DNA of 64,000 nucleotides from Cohnella sp. CFH 77786 (GCF_019400745.1 NZ_WJIB01000009.1:62001-126000); one strand, 5' to 3'; shown: positions 27,017-35,827, counted from the stretch's first letter. Notes: a model not told the origin generated them from the sequence alone. Numbers and translations are program-made.

Positions 27017-27928
27017 ATGAAAGCGATCGTCTGCACCAAATACGGATCGCCGGATGTTCTTCGTCTGGCGGAGGTGGAAAAACCGGCTCCGAAGGAGCAT
27101 GAACTCCGGATCAAGGTACATGCAACGAGCGTGACTTCGGGCGACTGCAGGGTCCGAAGCTTCAACAGTCCGCTGCTGTATTGGATCCCCATGAGGTTAT
27201 TCCTGGGAATCACGAAACCGAGGCAGCCGATTCTGGGCGCAGAGCTCGCCGGAGAGGTGGAGGCCGTCGGCCGGAAGGTGGAGCGGTTCAAGGTCGGAGA
27301 CCCGGTTTACGCCTCATGCGGGATGCGGCTCGGCGCTTATGCCGAATACGTATGCCTGCCGGAAGACGGAGCCGTCGCGTCCAAACCGGCGAACGTATCC
27401 TTCGAAGAAGCCGCCGCGGTTCCGTTCGGGGGGATGACGGCCTTGCATTTCCTAAGGAAAGGAAAGATCCGAAGCGGACACAATGCGCTGATCTACGGAG
27501 CATCCGGCGCGGTAGGCACCGCCGCGGTGCAGCTGGCCAAGCATTACGGCGCAGTAGTCACCGGGGTATGCGGACCGTCCAACCTGGAGTTGGTCCGCTC
27601 GCTCGGCGCCGACAAGGTCGTCGATTACACGAAAGAGGATTTCGCGGCCGGCGGAGAACGGTACGATATCGTCTTCGACGCGGTAGGGAAATGCCCGAAA
27701 CCGCTCGTCCGCCAAGCGCTGGCTCCTGGCGGCGCGTACTTGACGGTCGAAGGGCAAGGGATCGCGAAGGAACGCGCCGAAGATTTGGTTTTCCTCAAGG
27801 AGTTGATCGAAGCCGGCAAGTATAAACCGGTCATCGACCGCCGGTATCCGCTGGAACGCATACCGGAAGCCCACCGATACGTGGATCAGGGGCATAAGAA
27901 GGGGAATGTCGTCATCGTCATGCCATAA
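27017..27928 (+). CDS. NAD(P)-dependent quinone-oxidoreductase-like dehydrogenase (MDR)
   Basis: 303 residues, medium-chain dehydrogenase/reductase without the structural zinc loop or the catalytic-zinc Cys-His set, so it belongs to the zinc-free quinone oxidoreductase branch. N-terminal '[47 protein letters not shown]' is typical, then '[28 protein letters not shown]', and the nucleotide-binding '[22 protein letters not shown]'. TTAGGGAGG lies 7-8 bases before ATG 27017. Likely reduces quinones or enones with NADPH. Follows the MalT-like regulator and ends at a perfect terminator, so the two may be one unit. Confidence 0.9.
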   Translation: MKAIVCTKYGSPDVLRLAEVEKPAPKEHELRIKVHATSVTSGDCRVRSFNSPLLYWIPMRLFLGITKPRQPILGAELAGEVEAVGRKVERFKVGDPVYASCGMRLGAYAEYVCLPEDGAVASKPANVSFEEAAAVPFGGMTALHFLRKGKIRSGHNALIYGASGAVGTAAVQLAKHYGAVVTGVCGPSNLELVRSLGADKVVDYTKEDFAAGGERYDIVFDAVGKCPKPLVRQALAPGGAYLTVEGQGIAKERAEDLVFLKELIEAGKYKPVIDRRYPLERIPEAHRYVDQGHKKGNVVIVMP

Positions 27929-27933
27929 CAGCG

Positions 27934-27963
27934 AAAAAACCGATCCTCGGGGATCGGTTTTTT
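27934..27963 (+). terminator. terminator after the dehydrogenase
   Basis: AAAAAACCGATCC and GGATCGGTTTTTT are perfect 13-base arms around TCGG. The symmetric A/T ends allow termination on both strands, though the nearest minus-strand gene ends at 28075. Confidence 0.93.
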
Positions 27964-28023
27964 GCTGCATCCGCGTCGTTAAACCGGATGATCTTGAATC
28001 CGCCTCTGGACGGGCAAGTTAAA

Positions 28024-28045
28024 ATGTTACCTAACGGTAACGTGT
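28024..28045. promoter_or_regulatory. orphan operator-like palindrome downstream of the FMN reductase
   Basis: GTTACC-TAAC-GGTAAC (28026-28041) inside ATGTTAC-N6-(G)TAACGTGT. It matches the element at 28753-28774 in 19 of 22 positions, although it lies past the 3' end of the reductase gene with no gene start beside it. It may be left from a deleted gene. Confidence 0.5.
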
Positions 28046-28074
28046 TGATCGTAAAAAAAAGGACTTTCCGTAGG

Positions 28075-28626
28075 TCAGCTCGCAGCCCCGACGTTCTCGG
28101 ACAGAATCCGGGTCAACTCCAGGAAGCTCCCGAGCGCGCCTTGAACCCTGTTCCGCATTCCCTCATCCGACGGAGCGCCGTCCGGCCCGAACGCGTTCGA
28201 CCCGTACCCGATGGAAATCCAATCCGGGCAGTTCACGCCGTGAAGATTGCGTACGATCGTCTGCAGGTGCGTAAGCGAGCTTACGCCCAGCGGACCGCCT
28301 GCGGAGCTGACGGAAAGCACGGCTTTGCCCGCGACGTGATCCGCGTTCATATAGTCCAGAGCGTTCTTGAGCGCACCCGAAATGGAGCCGTGGTACTCCG
28401 GGGTCGCGAGGATCAAGCCGTCCCCGTCCGCGACGGCTTGCTGGAGCTGTCTGGAGTTCGGGTGAAAATCCCAGTTGTCGGGCGAAAACAACGGCAGCGG
28501 CAGCTCCGACAAATCGATGAAGGTGACGGGGATTTCGCGCGCTTTCAGGAGACTCTCCATGTACCGAAGAAGGGACGTGCTCGATGCGTTCGCGCGGTTG
28601 CTGCCCGCGATCAAAGTGATTTTCAT
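28075..28626 (-). CDS. NADPH-dependent FMN reductase
   Basis: 183 residues of flavodoxin-like fold. 'KITLIAGSNRANASSTSLLRYMESLL' is the phosphate-binding opening, and 'ILATPEYHGSISGALKNALDYMNADHVAGKAVLSVSSAGGPLG' is the classical FMN reductase block shared with SsuE, ChrR and azoreductase-like enzymes. Start ATG 28626 follows AAAGGTGAG at 7 bases; an upstream continuation to 28749 is spurious. It is divergent from the ArsR-AHSA1 gene across a 200-base region holding three palindromes, so its expression is likely inducible. Role, by family: quinone or chromate reduction, or FMNH2 supply. Confidence 0.9.
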   Translation of the reverse strand: MKITLIAGSNRANASSTSLLRYMESLLKAREIPVTFIDLSELPLPLFSPDNWDFHPNSRQLQQAVADGDGLILATPEYHGSISGALKNALDYMNADHVAGKAVLSVSSAGGPLGVSSLTHLQTIVRNLHGVNCPDWISIGYGSNAFGPDGAPSDEGMRNRVQGALGSFLELTRILSENVGAAS

Positions 28627-28692
28627 GTTTAAACTCACCTTTCTTAATTGGAATGAGGGTGTGCGGGCCACGGATCCGGAAGCCGCCGGCTG

Positions 28693-28774
28693 ACAAACGG
28701 ATCCGTTTGTGCTAACATGTGACTGTATAGTCACTTTTGTTATTCTCATAATATGTTACTAAACAGTAACGTGT
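28693..28774. promoter_or_regulatory. three palindromes in the FMN reductase / ArsR-fusion divergent region
   Basis: ACAAACGGATCCGTTTGT (28693-28710) is a perfect 18-bp palindrome. GTGACT-GTAT-AGTCAC (28719-28734) and GTTACT-AAAC-AGTAAC (28755-28770) are perfect 6-4-6 palindromes preceded by AT and related to each other and to 28026-28041. They sit where promoters for both divergent genes must lie. The GTTAC-type pair could bind the ArsR-AHSA1 protein. The ACAAACGG type resembles TetR-family sites, but no TetR gene is nearby. Confidence 0.65.
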
Positions 28775-28825
28775 CAAGAGGTTCGTTCGCAATGTATTCT
28801 GTGACCGATAAAGGAGGTGTTCAGA

Positions 28826-29590
28826 ATGAACAACCAGATCTTCAAAGCGCTCGCCGATCCCAGCCGCCGCATGCTGCTTGATCTGCTTCACGCGTCGGAC
28901 GGACGGTCGCTGAACGAGCTTTGCGCGCCGCTCGACATGTCGAGGTTCGGCGTCATGAAGCATTTGAACATTCTGGAGGAAGCCGGGCTCATCACGACGA
29001 GGAAAGCGGGCCGGGAAAAGCTGCATTACCTGAACGCGGTGCCCATCCGCCAAATCTACGACCGCTGGGTGAGCAAATACGCCGAGCCTTGGGCAGTCGG
29101 ACTGACAGCCCTTCAAAACGAATTGGAGCGTGAAACGAAGATGGAAAACAAACCGCGGAATGTGAGCCGGATCGCGATCAAAACGACGCCGGAGCGGGTA
29201 TGGCAAGCGCTCACGGACGGCAATCAAACGTCGAAGTTCTGGTTCGACTGCGCGATCCGGTCCGACTGGGAAATCGGTTCCCCGTTCGAGCTGTGGGACG
29301 CGAAGGAGAAGAAAGCGGAAGGAGTCATTCTGGAGAAGGATCCTCCGGGCAAGCTGGTGATGAGTTGGCGTTTTCTCGGTTTTCCCGATACGGCCGGCGA
29401 CAGCCCTTCGCGCATGACGTGGGAGATCGCGCCGCATGCCGAGTTTCAAGGCGTAACCCTTGTTACCGTGGTGCACGACGAATTCGAACAGGCTGCCGGC
29501 ACGGCCAAGATCCTGGAAAACGGTTTGCCGATCGTGCTGTCGGGCATGAAGACGTTCCTCGAAACCGGATCGACGTTGACCGGCGCTTAG
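28826..29590 (+). CDS. ArsR-type HTH fused to AHSA1/SRPBCC ligand-binding domain
   Basis: 254 residues. Residues 1-90 are an ArsR winged helix-turn-helix ('NNQIFKALADPSRRMLLDLLHASDGRSLNELCAPLDMSRFGVMKHLNILEEAGLITTRKAGREKLHYLN'). Residues 105-245 are an AHSA1/START-like domain ('ISRIAIKTTPERVWQALTDGNQTSKFWFDCAIRSDWEIGSPFELWD'). No metal-binding Cys pair of classical ArsR sensors is present; a hydrophobic ligand held in the SRPBCC cavity is the likely signal. Start ATG 28826, because AAGGAGG is 8 bases upstream; GTG 28817 lies inside that site. Divergent from the FMN reductase it probably controls. The order of the two domains is well known in Actinobacteria and Bacillales. Confidence 0.9.
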   Translation: MNNQIFKALADPSRRMLLDLLHASDGRSLNELCAPLDMSRFGVMKHLNILEEAGLITTRKAGREKLHYLNAVPIRQIYDRWVSKYAEPWAVGLTALQNELERETKMENKPRNVSRIAIKTTPERVWQALTDGNQTSKFWFDCAIRSDWEIGSPFELWDAKEKKAEGVILEKDPPGKLVMSWRFLGFPDTAGDSPSRMTWEIAPHAEFQGVTLVTVVHDEFEQAAGTAKILENGLPIVLSGMKTFLETGSTLTGA

Positions 29591-29729
29591 AATGGGAAGG
29601 ACGCAGCCGAACCGGCAATAGGAGTGATCGCGGAAACGAGCCCGTGTCTCCATGCGGTGGTTTACAACCCTAACGCGGAGGAGAGGCTGGTATCGATCGA
29701 CCGAGTTGGACGCGAAGGAGCCCTGAACC

Positions 29730-30794
29730 ATGAACGTATACCGCTATGAAGAGAATCCGCTCGTCACCCCGTCCGGCGTGAAGCCTTACCTTGACGGCTT
29801 CGAAGTCATCGGCGCGTTTAATGCCGGGATCGCCGGCCATGACGGGGAAGTGCTTATGCTGCTTCGCGTGGCGGAACGGCCTGTCAGCCCGGATCCCGGC
29901 ATCGTTCTGGCCCCGGTATGCGATCCGAACGCCCCCGCCCCGCGCCTGGTGGAGCTGCGCCGGGATGACCCGCGCTACGATTTCTCCGACCCTCGGGTCG
30001 TGCGGGACGTCACGGCCGACACCGGGTTCGCGTACTTGACGTCGATTTCCTACATCCGGATCGCGCGGAGCCGGGACGGGCGCCGCTTCACGGTCGACGA
30101 CGAACCGTTCGTGTATCCTTCCGGGCCGCTGGAGACGTTCGGCATCGAGGATCCCCGCGTGACCCGGATCGGCGATACGCATTATCTCTATTTCTCCGCC
30201 GTATCCCCCGTCGGCATCGGCGTCTCGCTGGCGTCGACGGAAGACTTCCGAACCGTGAAACGCCACGGCATGATTTTCGGTCCGGACAACAAGGACGTCC
30301 TGATCTTCCCGGAGAAGGTGAACGGCAAATATTATGCGCTGCATCGTCCGACCGTCCGCAGCGTCGGGCGGCCGGAAATCTGGATTGCGGAATCCGACAA
30401 TCTGCTGTATTGGGGGAATCACAAGCATTTGGCGGGCTTGCGCGAGGGGATGTGGGACAGCGGCAGGATCGGAGGGGGCGCCGTTCCGTTCCGGACGGAG
30501 AAGGGCTGGCTGGAGCTCTACCATGGCGCGACGAAAGAGCACCGGTATAGCATGGGAGCGCTGCTGCTCGATCCGGACGACCCGTCAAGGGTGATCGCGA
30601 GATCGGACCGTCCGCTGCTGGAGCCGGAAGCCGAATACGAGAGGAACGGATTTTTCGGCGAGGTCGTGTTTTCCTGCGGCGCGCTGGTGGAGGGAGACAC
30701 GGTGAGGATGTATTACGGCGTTGCGGATACTTCGATGGCGTGCGCGGAGCTCCGCGTGTCGGAGATTTTGGATAGCTTGACGTACTTCGGATAA
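29730..30794 (+). CDS. GH130 family glycoside phosphorylase/hydrolase
   Basis: 354 residues, five-bladed propeller of family GH130, whose members phosphorolyse or hydrolyse beta-mannosides. The general acid Asp is at residue 141 in 'ETFGIEDPRVTRIGDTHYLYFSAVS'. 'NKDVLIFPEKVNGKYYALHRPTV' and 'ELYHGATKEHRYSMGALLLDPDDPSRVIARSDRPLLEPEAEYE' are the family blocks, and 'YYGVADTSMACA' closes the propeller. Phosphate-binding Arg/His of the phosphorylases (for example 'HRPT') appear present, which favours phosphorolysis over hydrolysis. GAAGGAG is 9 bases upstream of ATG 29730. It lies 140 bases after the ArsR fusion; no sugar transporter is close. Substrate not inferable beyond a mannoside. Confidence 0.88.
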   Translation: MNVYRYEENPLVTPSGVKPYLDGFEVIGAFNAGIAGHDGEVLMLLRVAERPVSPDPGIVLAPVCDPNAPAPRLVELRRDDPRYDFSDPRVVRDVTADTGFAYLTSISYIRIARSRDGRRFTVDDEPFVYPSGPLETFGIEDPRVTRIGDTHYLYFSAVSPVGIGVSLASTEDFRTVKRHGMIFGPDNKDVLIFPEKVNGKYYALHRPTVRSVGRPEIWIAESDNLLYWGNHKHLAGLREGMWDSGRIGGGAVPFRTEKGWLELYHGATKEHRYSMGALLLDPDDPSRVIARSDRPLLEPEAEYERNGFFGEVVFSCGALVEGDTVRMYYGVADTSMACAELRVSEILDSLTYFG

Positions 30795-30896
30795 GCAGAT
30801 CGTTAGGCTATACCTATCGTAACCGGTTATGAGCCGCACTCAAACGGGGCTCTGCCGTTCCGGGCGGGGGCCGCTTGGTACGCGCGTAATACCGTT

Positions 30897-31145
30897 TCAG
30901 CCCTGCCCATCGTCGATGTCGTACCCGTCGAAGGGAGGAACGCCGAGGGAGGCGTCCAACCACTTGACGTTGGTGATGCCGCAGCCGCAGACGAGCACAT
31001 ACAAGGTCGCGGACAGTTTGTTGAGCAGCGTGAGGATGATGGCATCACTGAAGGTCAGGCTGATCAGAATGTACCCTTCGTTGGCATCGAAGCTTTCGGG
31101 TTTGCCAATCCGAATATCCCGACCAGCGGAAGCCGATGAACCTTG
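30897..31145 (-). pseudogene. orphan coding-like frame after the secreted alanine-rich protein
   Basis: 82 codons in frame directly after the TGA that ends the next gene (31146-31148), reading '..DIRIGKPESFDANEGYI..LTFSDAIILTLLNKLSATLYVLVCG..ITNVKWLDASLGVPPFDGYDIDDGQG' to its own TGA at 30897. Third codon positions are strongly G/C-rich, as in real genes of this window, and the protein has alternating hydrophobic and turn segments. There is no in-frame ATG and no ribosome site. It is either a 3' gene fragment or the continuation of the upstream gene past a nonsense mutation. Family not recognised. Confidence 0.45.
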
Positions 31146-31568
31146 TCAAACCTGGCCGTACACGCTTCTGGCCACGATTTCCGGCAACTCCGCCTTTTGC
31201 GCTTCGTACGCTTGGGCCGACAGCATGCCGCTCGCCAAACGGGCATCTAACTGCTCCGTGAGCTCCGCCACCTGCAGGTCGATGACGGCCTGAACGTCTT
31301 TGCCCGCTTCCGAGGCGATGTCGGCGAGCGACTGGCCGGCATACAGAGCTTCATACAATTCGTCATCGGACGATTTCCCGAGCCGCTCGAGGAAGCCGTC
31401 TTTTTTGCGTTTCGTCTCGGCCGTTGCGGCCGAGTTGGCGGAGGGGGCTTGCACGGAGAAGGATGTCGCCGCCGGAGAGGCGGCGCTTGTCCCATCCGTC
31501 CACAAGCCGCCTCCAATCGTAATGGTAGCCGCTACGGTGCCCGCCATGATCATTCGTTTTGCGTTCAT
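31146..31568 (-). CDS. secreted Ala-rich small protein of unknown function
   Basis: About 140 residues. N-terminal signal peptide 'MNAKRMIMAGTVAATITIGGGLWTDGTSAAS', a low-complexity Ala/Ser linker, a basic 'ETKRKKDGFLERLGKSSDDELYEALYAGQSLADIASEAGKDVQAVIDLQVAELTEQLDARLASGMLSAQAYEAQKAELPEIV' helical domain. The repeat 'ASGMLSAQAYEAQKAEL' resembles the 'G.IT.EQ..A......' helices of DUF2680-type secreted proteins. Start ATG 31568 is 8 bases after CGAGG; ATG 31571 is also possible. The frame stays open past the stop codon (see the adjacent pseudogene). Function unknown. Confidence 0.75.
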   Translation of the reverse strand: MNAKRMIMAGTVAATITIGGGLWTDGTSAASPAATSFSVQAPSANSAATAETKRKKDGFLERLGKSSDDELYEALYAGQSLADIASEAGKDVQAVIDLQVAELTEQLDARLASGMLSAQAYEAQKAELPEIVARSVYGQV

Positions 31569-31786
31569 CATCAACACCTCGTTTCTTTCCTATGGATACG
31601 CTCGTCAGGTTGCTTGAATGGGAGATTGCTAGAATAAGGATACGCCCGAAACCTGAAAAATAGATTAGGACAGGATGAACGTACCGTTAATTCGGGATTC
31701 TCAGCAAATCTTCAGTATCCGCTCATGTTCCTTTCAGGTAAGCCCGGCATCATAGGGGCCAGAGATCCTGGAGGAGTGGATGACCG

Positions 31787-33859
31787 ATGGAAACCATGTC
31801 GAAACCAAGAAGCCGGGCGGATATCCCGCTTATTCTGACGATGCTGCTGTCCGTTTTCCTGAACGGCTATAACATCTGGCAAGAGACTTATGCCAACACG
31901 TACTACACGACGGCGGTGGCCAGCATGCTGCAAAGTTTCCACAATTTTTTCTTCGCGTCGCTGGATTCGGCGGGATCGGTTACCGTGGATAAACCGCCGG
32001 TCACGTTCTGGGTGCAAACCGTATTCGCTTATTTGTTCGGCCTTCACGGCTGGAGCGTGATCCTGCCGCAAGCGCTGGCGGGCGTCGGCTCCGTGCTGCT
32101 CGTTTACCGGCTCGTGAAGCCGTCTTTCGGCGTTGCGGCCGCGCGGATCGGCGCGCTTGCCATGGCCGCCGCCCCGGTCGCCGTGGCCGTCAGCCGGACC
32201 AACAACATCGACAGCATGCTCGTATCTACGTTGCTGCTGGGCACTTGGTTTCTTTTTAAAGGAATTCGGAGCAACCGGATCGGGCCTGTTTTCGGCGCGT
32301 TCGCGCTGATCGGGCTCGCATTCAATATGAAAATGATGCAAGCGTATATGGTGCTGCCGGCGTTCGTTCTGTTTTTCTGGCTGTCGGCGAGGTTCGGGTG
32401 GAGGAAGAAAGCCGGCGTATTGGCGGGGGCGATTGCCGTCATGGTTGTCATTTCCTTGTCCTGGGCCGTTGCCGTCGATGCCGTTCCGGCCGACAAGCGG
32501 CCTTATATCGGGAGCAGCGACACGAATTCCGTCCTGGAGCTGGCGCTCGGGTATAACGGGATTTCCAGGTTGACGGGCAATCGGGGGCCGGGCGGAAGCG
32601 GAGGGATGGCGGAACGCCGCGACGACGGCGGCAGGACGAAATTCGGCGCGGGGAACGAATTCCGGCCCCTTGCCGCGAATGGAGCCGGCGGTGCCGGGCA
32701 GCCTCAAGCCATGGACGGTACGCGCGCGGACAGGACGATCGGAACGGGACGCTGGGACCGCGACGGCCGGAGCGGCTTTGGCGGACCTGGCGGCAGCGGC
32801 GGCATGTACGGCACGGGAACCAAGGGACCGTTGCGGCTGTTCCAATCGGAGCTGTCGGGTCAAGCGAGCTGGCTGATTCCGTTTGCCGCGTTCGGGGCGG
32901 TCGGGCTGCTTGCCGGAATCCGCAGAAGGAATCTCACGGACCGGCACAAGGAAACGCTTTTCTGGCTGGCATGGCTCCTTCCCGGAATGGCTTTCTTCAG
33001 CGTCGCCGGATTTTTCCATTCATACTACCTCATCATGCTCGCGCCGCCGGTCGCGGCCCTCGTCGGAGCAGGCTGGTCCCGCCTGTGGACATCGTACCGC
33101 GGCGGGGAAGGGTGGCAGTCCTGGCTGCTTCCCGCGGCCATTCTCGCCACGGCGGCGTTCCAATATTACGTCATCCATCCGTACGATTCCGTCATCGGCC
33201 GCGGCTGGTCGACCGGCATCGCCGCGGGCGGGGGAATGGCTGCCGCGCTGCTGGCGGTATGGAAGAAACGGGGCGTTCCCCTGCGCATCACGGCCGTTGC
33301 CGGCCTGCTGGTCCTCTTCGTCGGACCGCTCTATTGGTCGGCTACGCCGATCGTATACGGGCAGAACAGCATGCTCCCCCAGGCGGGACCGACAACGTCC
33401 GGCGGACGCGGCGGGATGGGCATGCCCGGAGCGGAAAGCGGCAGCGGACCGGATCAGAAGACGTTGGCCTATTTGCTGCAGCACAACTCGGGAGAAGAGT
33501 ACCTGTTCGCGACGAACCAATATACGGCTGCGGCTCCTTATCTTATTGACGAGGGAGAGAAAGTGATCGTCATGGGCGGTTTCCAGGGCAGAGATCCGGC
33601 GTACTCGACGGACGAATTGGAGGCGCTGGTGGCGCAAGGGAAAGTGAAATATTTCCTGCTTTCCGGCAATGAAGGCGGACCCGGCGGCGGCAACAGCAAG
33701 CTGACCCGGTGGATCCAGGAGCACGGCACCGTCGTACCGTCAACAGAGTGGCAATCGGCAAACGGCGATTCCGGAGGCCGAGGCGGCATGGGAAGATTCC
33801 GCGGCGGCAACATGACCTTGTATGAAGTCACGCTCGGAACGGGAGGGACCTCGTCATGA
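31787..33859 (+). CDS. ykcB: YkcB-like polyprenol-phosphate-dependent glycosyltransferase (GT39/PMT type)
   Basis: 690 residues, large GT-C membrane enzyme. 'LNGYNIWQETYANTYYTTAVASMLQSFHNFFFASLDSAGSVTVDKPPVTFWVQTVFAYLFGLHGWSVILPQALAGV' contains the conserved acidic motif of PMT/ArnT-like transferases. About ten further hydrophobic helices follow to about residue 500. A disordered Gly/Arg-rich insert (about 260-345) and a C-terminal extracellular domain (about 530-690, rich in GGxGG) match YkcB of Bacillus. GGAGGAG is 10 bases upstream of ATG 31787. The stop overlaps the next gene (ATGA). Predicted to transfer a sugar from the lipid carrier made by the YkcC-type partner; the acceptor is unknown. 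Confidence 0.88.
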   Translation: METMSKPRSRADIPLILTMLLSVFLNGYNIWQETYANTYYTTAVASMLQSFHNFFFASLDSAGSVTVDKPPVTFWVQTVFAYLFGLHGWSVILPQALAGVGSVLLVYRLVKPSFGVAAARIGALAMAAAPVAVAVSRTNNIDSMLVSTLLLGTWFLFKGIRSNRIGPVFGAFALIGLAFNMKMMQAYMVLPAFVLFFWLSARFGWRKKAGVLAGAIAVMVVISLSWAVAVDAVPADKRPYIGSSDTNSVLELALGYNGISRLTGNRGPGGSGGMAERRDDGGRTKFGAGNEFRPLAANGAGGAGQPQAMDGTRADRTIGTGRWDRDGRSGFGGPGGSGGMYGTGTKGPLRLFQSELSGQASWLIPFAAFGAVGLLAGIRRRNLTDRHKETLFWLAWLLPGMAFFSVAGFFHSYYLIMLAPPVAALVGAGWSRLWTSYRGGEGWQSWLLPAAILATAAFQYYVIHPYDSVIGRGWSTGIAAGGGMAAALLAVWKKRGVPLRITAVAGLLVLFVGPLYWSATPIVYGQNSMLPQAGPTTSGGRGGMGMPGAESGSGPDQKTLAYLLQHNSGEEYLFATNQYTAAAPYLIDEGEKVIVMGGFQGRDPAYSTDELEALVAQGKVKYFLLSGNEGGPGGGNSKLTRWIQEHGTVVPSTEWQSANGDSGGRGGMGRFRGGNMTLYEVTLGTGGTSS

Positions 33860-34920
33860 CAAAGCGGGTGCGCTACTCCGTCATCATTCCCATGTACAAC
33901 GAGGAAGAGGTCATCCCCGTCACCTACAGCCGGCTGAGCAAGGTGATGAAGGCGACGGGCGAGCCTTATGAAATGATTTTCGTAAACGACGGCAGCCGCG
34001 ACCGGTCCGCGGAAATCATCCGGGGGATCGCGTTCGCGGACGAAAGCGTCAAGCTGATCGAGTTCTCGCGCAATTTCGGCCATCAGATCGCCATCACGGC
34101 CGGCATGGACTATGCGGCCGGCGACGCGGTCGTCATCATCGACGCCGATCTCCAGGATCCGCCCGAACTGATCCCGGAGATGATCGACCGCTGGAAATCC
34201 GGATACGAAGTCGTCTACGCCAAACGGATCAAGCGGAACGGGGAAACCCGGTTCAAAAAGTGGTCGGCCAGCCTGTTCTACCGGGTGCTGCGCGCTTCGA
34301 CCGACATCTCGATTCCGGTGGACACGGGGGACTTCCGCCTGATCGACCGGAAGGTGTGCGATCAGATGAAACGGCTCCCCGAGAAAAACCGGTTCGTACG
34401 GGGCTTGGTCAGCTGGGTCGGCTTCCGTCAGACGTCGGTCGAGTACGAGCGGGACGAGCGGCTGGCCGGCGAAACGAAATATCCGCTCAAGCGGATGATC
34501 AAGCTGAGCGTCGACGGGATCACTTCCTTCTCGTACAAACCGCTGAAGCTGGCCGGCTACGCGGGCATGCTTCTTTCCGCGACGGGTTTCCTCTACCTGC
34601 TGTACGTGCTTTATATGGCCATTTTCACGAGCCGGACGGGTCAAGGGTGGCCCTCCCTGATCGGCGTGATGCTGATTTTCAACGGCTTCGTTCTCATCAT
34701 GCTGGGTATTCTGGGCGAATACGTCGGAAGGATCTACGAGGAAACGAAGGGACGGCCGCTCTATATCGTCAAGGACTCCCACGGCGTGGAATATCCGCGT
34801 TCGCCGGGACGAGAATTAAGCTTCTCATCAGGTTCGGCTCAGGTTCGCTTCAGCATCGGCGATTACACTAGGCACATAGACATCCAACGGAAAGGTGGAA
34901 GCAGCCGTGACCGATTATGA
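33856..34920 (+). CDS. ykcC: YkcC-like GT2 polyprenyl-phosphate glycosyltransferase
   Basis: 354 residues. Family 2 GT-A domain: 'RYSVIIPMYNEEEVIPVTYSRL', 'EMIFVNDGSRDRS', the DxD-type 'VVIIDADLQDPPELIPEMI' and 'DTGDFRLIDRKV'. Two C-terminal helices, 'LAGYAGMLLSATGFLYLLYVLYM' and 'SLIGVMLIFNGFVLIMLGILGEYVGRIYEETKGRPLYIV', match dolichol-phosphate-mannose synthase/GtrB relatives. The last 40 residues (after 'YIVKD') are an unusual hydrophilic extension. It should charge undecaprenyl phosphate with the sugar used by the YkcB-type transferase. Coupled to ykcB by a 4-base overlap and to htrA by a 14-base overlap. Confidence 0.92.
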   Translation: MTKRVRYSVIIPMYNEEEVIPVTYSRLSKVMKATGEPYEMIFVNDGSRDRSAEIIRGIAFADESVKLIEFSRNFGHQIAITAGMDYAAGDAVVIIDADLQDPPELIPEMIDRWKSGYEVVYAKRIKRNGETRFKKWSASLFYRVLRASTDISIPVDTGDFRLIDRKVCDQMKRLPEKNRFVRGLVSWVGFRQTSVEYERDERLAGETKYPLKRMIKLSVDGITSFSYKPLKLAGYAGMLLSATGFLYLLYVLYMAIFTSRTGQGWPSLIGVMLIFNGFVLIMLGILGEYVGRIYEETKGRPLYIVKDSHGVEYPRSPGRELSFSSGSAQVRFSIGDYTRHIDIQRKGGSSRDRL

Positions 34921-35827
34921 ATCCAAACGCCCCCATCATCCGATGAAGAGCCTGTTCGCCGCTTTCATGGCGGGAGCACTGGCAATCGGCGGTTTGACCT
35001 ATGCCTCGGACCGGCTCGAGGGGTTCGGAGGAAGCGCGAAGGCAACAACCGGCTCCGCGTCGGGCGGATCTGCCGGGACGCCGGTAACGGCTTCGGTAGG
35101 CACGGCGGCGGCCGCGGGCAGCGTGGCCGAGATCGCCAAGCAGGCGGGACCGGCGGTCGTCAAGATCGAAACGGAAGCCGTGACGGGCAGGCGGTTTTCC
35201 CCGCGGTTCGGCGGCAGCGGCACGGATGGCGGAGGAGCGAGGAGCACGGGGATCGGCTCCGGTTTCTTTATCGATCCTTCCGGTTACATCCTCACGAACG
35301 AGCATGTCGTCAGCGGCGCGGACCGCATCCAGGTGATCGTCCAAGGCTACGATCAGCCTTTTACCGCCCGTTTGGTCGGCAGCAGCCGGGAGCTTGATCT
35401 CGCCGTCCTCAAAATCGAGGGAAATGCACCGTTCTCCACGCTGAAGCTGGGCGATTCGAATGCCGTCGGAATCGGAGACCAGGTCGTGGCGATCGGCAAT
35501 CCGTACGACTTCGATTTCTCCGTCACCGCGGGCATCATCAGCTCGAAAAATCGGGAGATCAGCATCAGCGACGACCGAGGCACCATCGACTATAAGGGCT
35601 TGCTGCAAACCGATACGGCCATCAATCCCGGCAATTCCGGCGGTCCGCTGCTGAACGGGCGGGGCGAGGCCATCGGCATGAACACGGCTGTCAGCTCCCA
35701 AGCGCAACGTATCGGCTTCGCGATTTCGTCTCAGACGATCCGTTCCGTGCTGCCCTACCTGATGCACAATCAACCGATTCCGGCAACCGTCTCGGCCCAT
35801 CTCGCGAAGGGCGGGCAAGGAGCATGA
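34907..35827 (+). CDS. membrane-anchored HtrA-type serine protease lacking a PDZ domain
   Basis: 306 residues. Cytoplasmic tail, membrane helix (about 20-38), Ala/Gly/Thr-rich linker, then a trypsin-like domain with the triad His about 132 ('ILTNEHVVSGA'), Asp about 162 ('RELDLAVLKIEG') and Ser about 244 ('TAINPGNSGGPLLN'). The sequence stops shortly after 'GFAISSQTIRSVLPYL', where most HtrA proteins continue with a PDZ domain of about 100 residues; B. subtilis HtrA is 449 long. No frameshift to a PDZ remnant was found downstream. Start is GTG 34907 behind AAAGGTGG at 8 bases. In B. subtilis ykcBC also neighbours htrA, so envelope-stress quality control of the glycosylated product is a plausible role. 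Confidence 0.88.
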   Translation: MTDYESKRPHHPMKSLFAAFMAGALAIGGLTYASDRLEGFGGSAKATTGSASGGSAGTPVTASVGTAAAAGSVAEIAKQAGPAVVKIETEAVTGRRFSPRFGGSGTDGGGARSTGIGSGFFIDPSGYILTNEHVVSGADRIQVIVQGYDQPFTARLVGSSRELDLAVLKIEGNAPFSTLKLGDSNAVGIGDQVVAIGNPYDFDFSVTAGIISSKNREISISDDRGTIDYKGLLQTDTAINPGNSGGPLLNGRGEAIGMNTAVSSQAQRIGFAISSQTIRSVLPYLMHNQPIPATVSAHLAKGGQGA

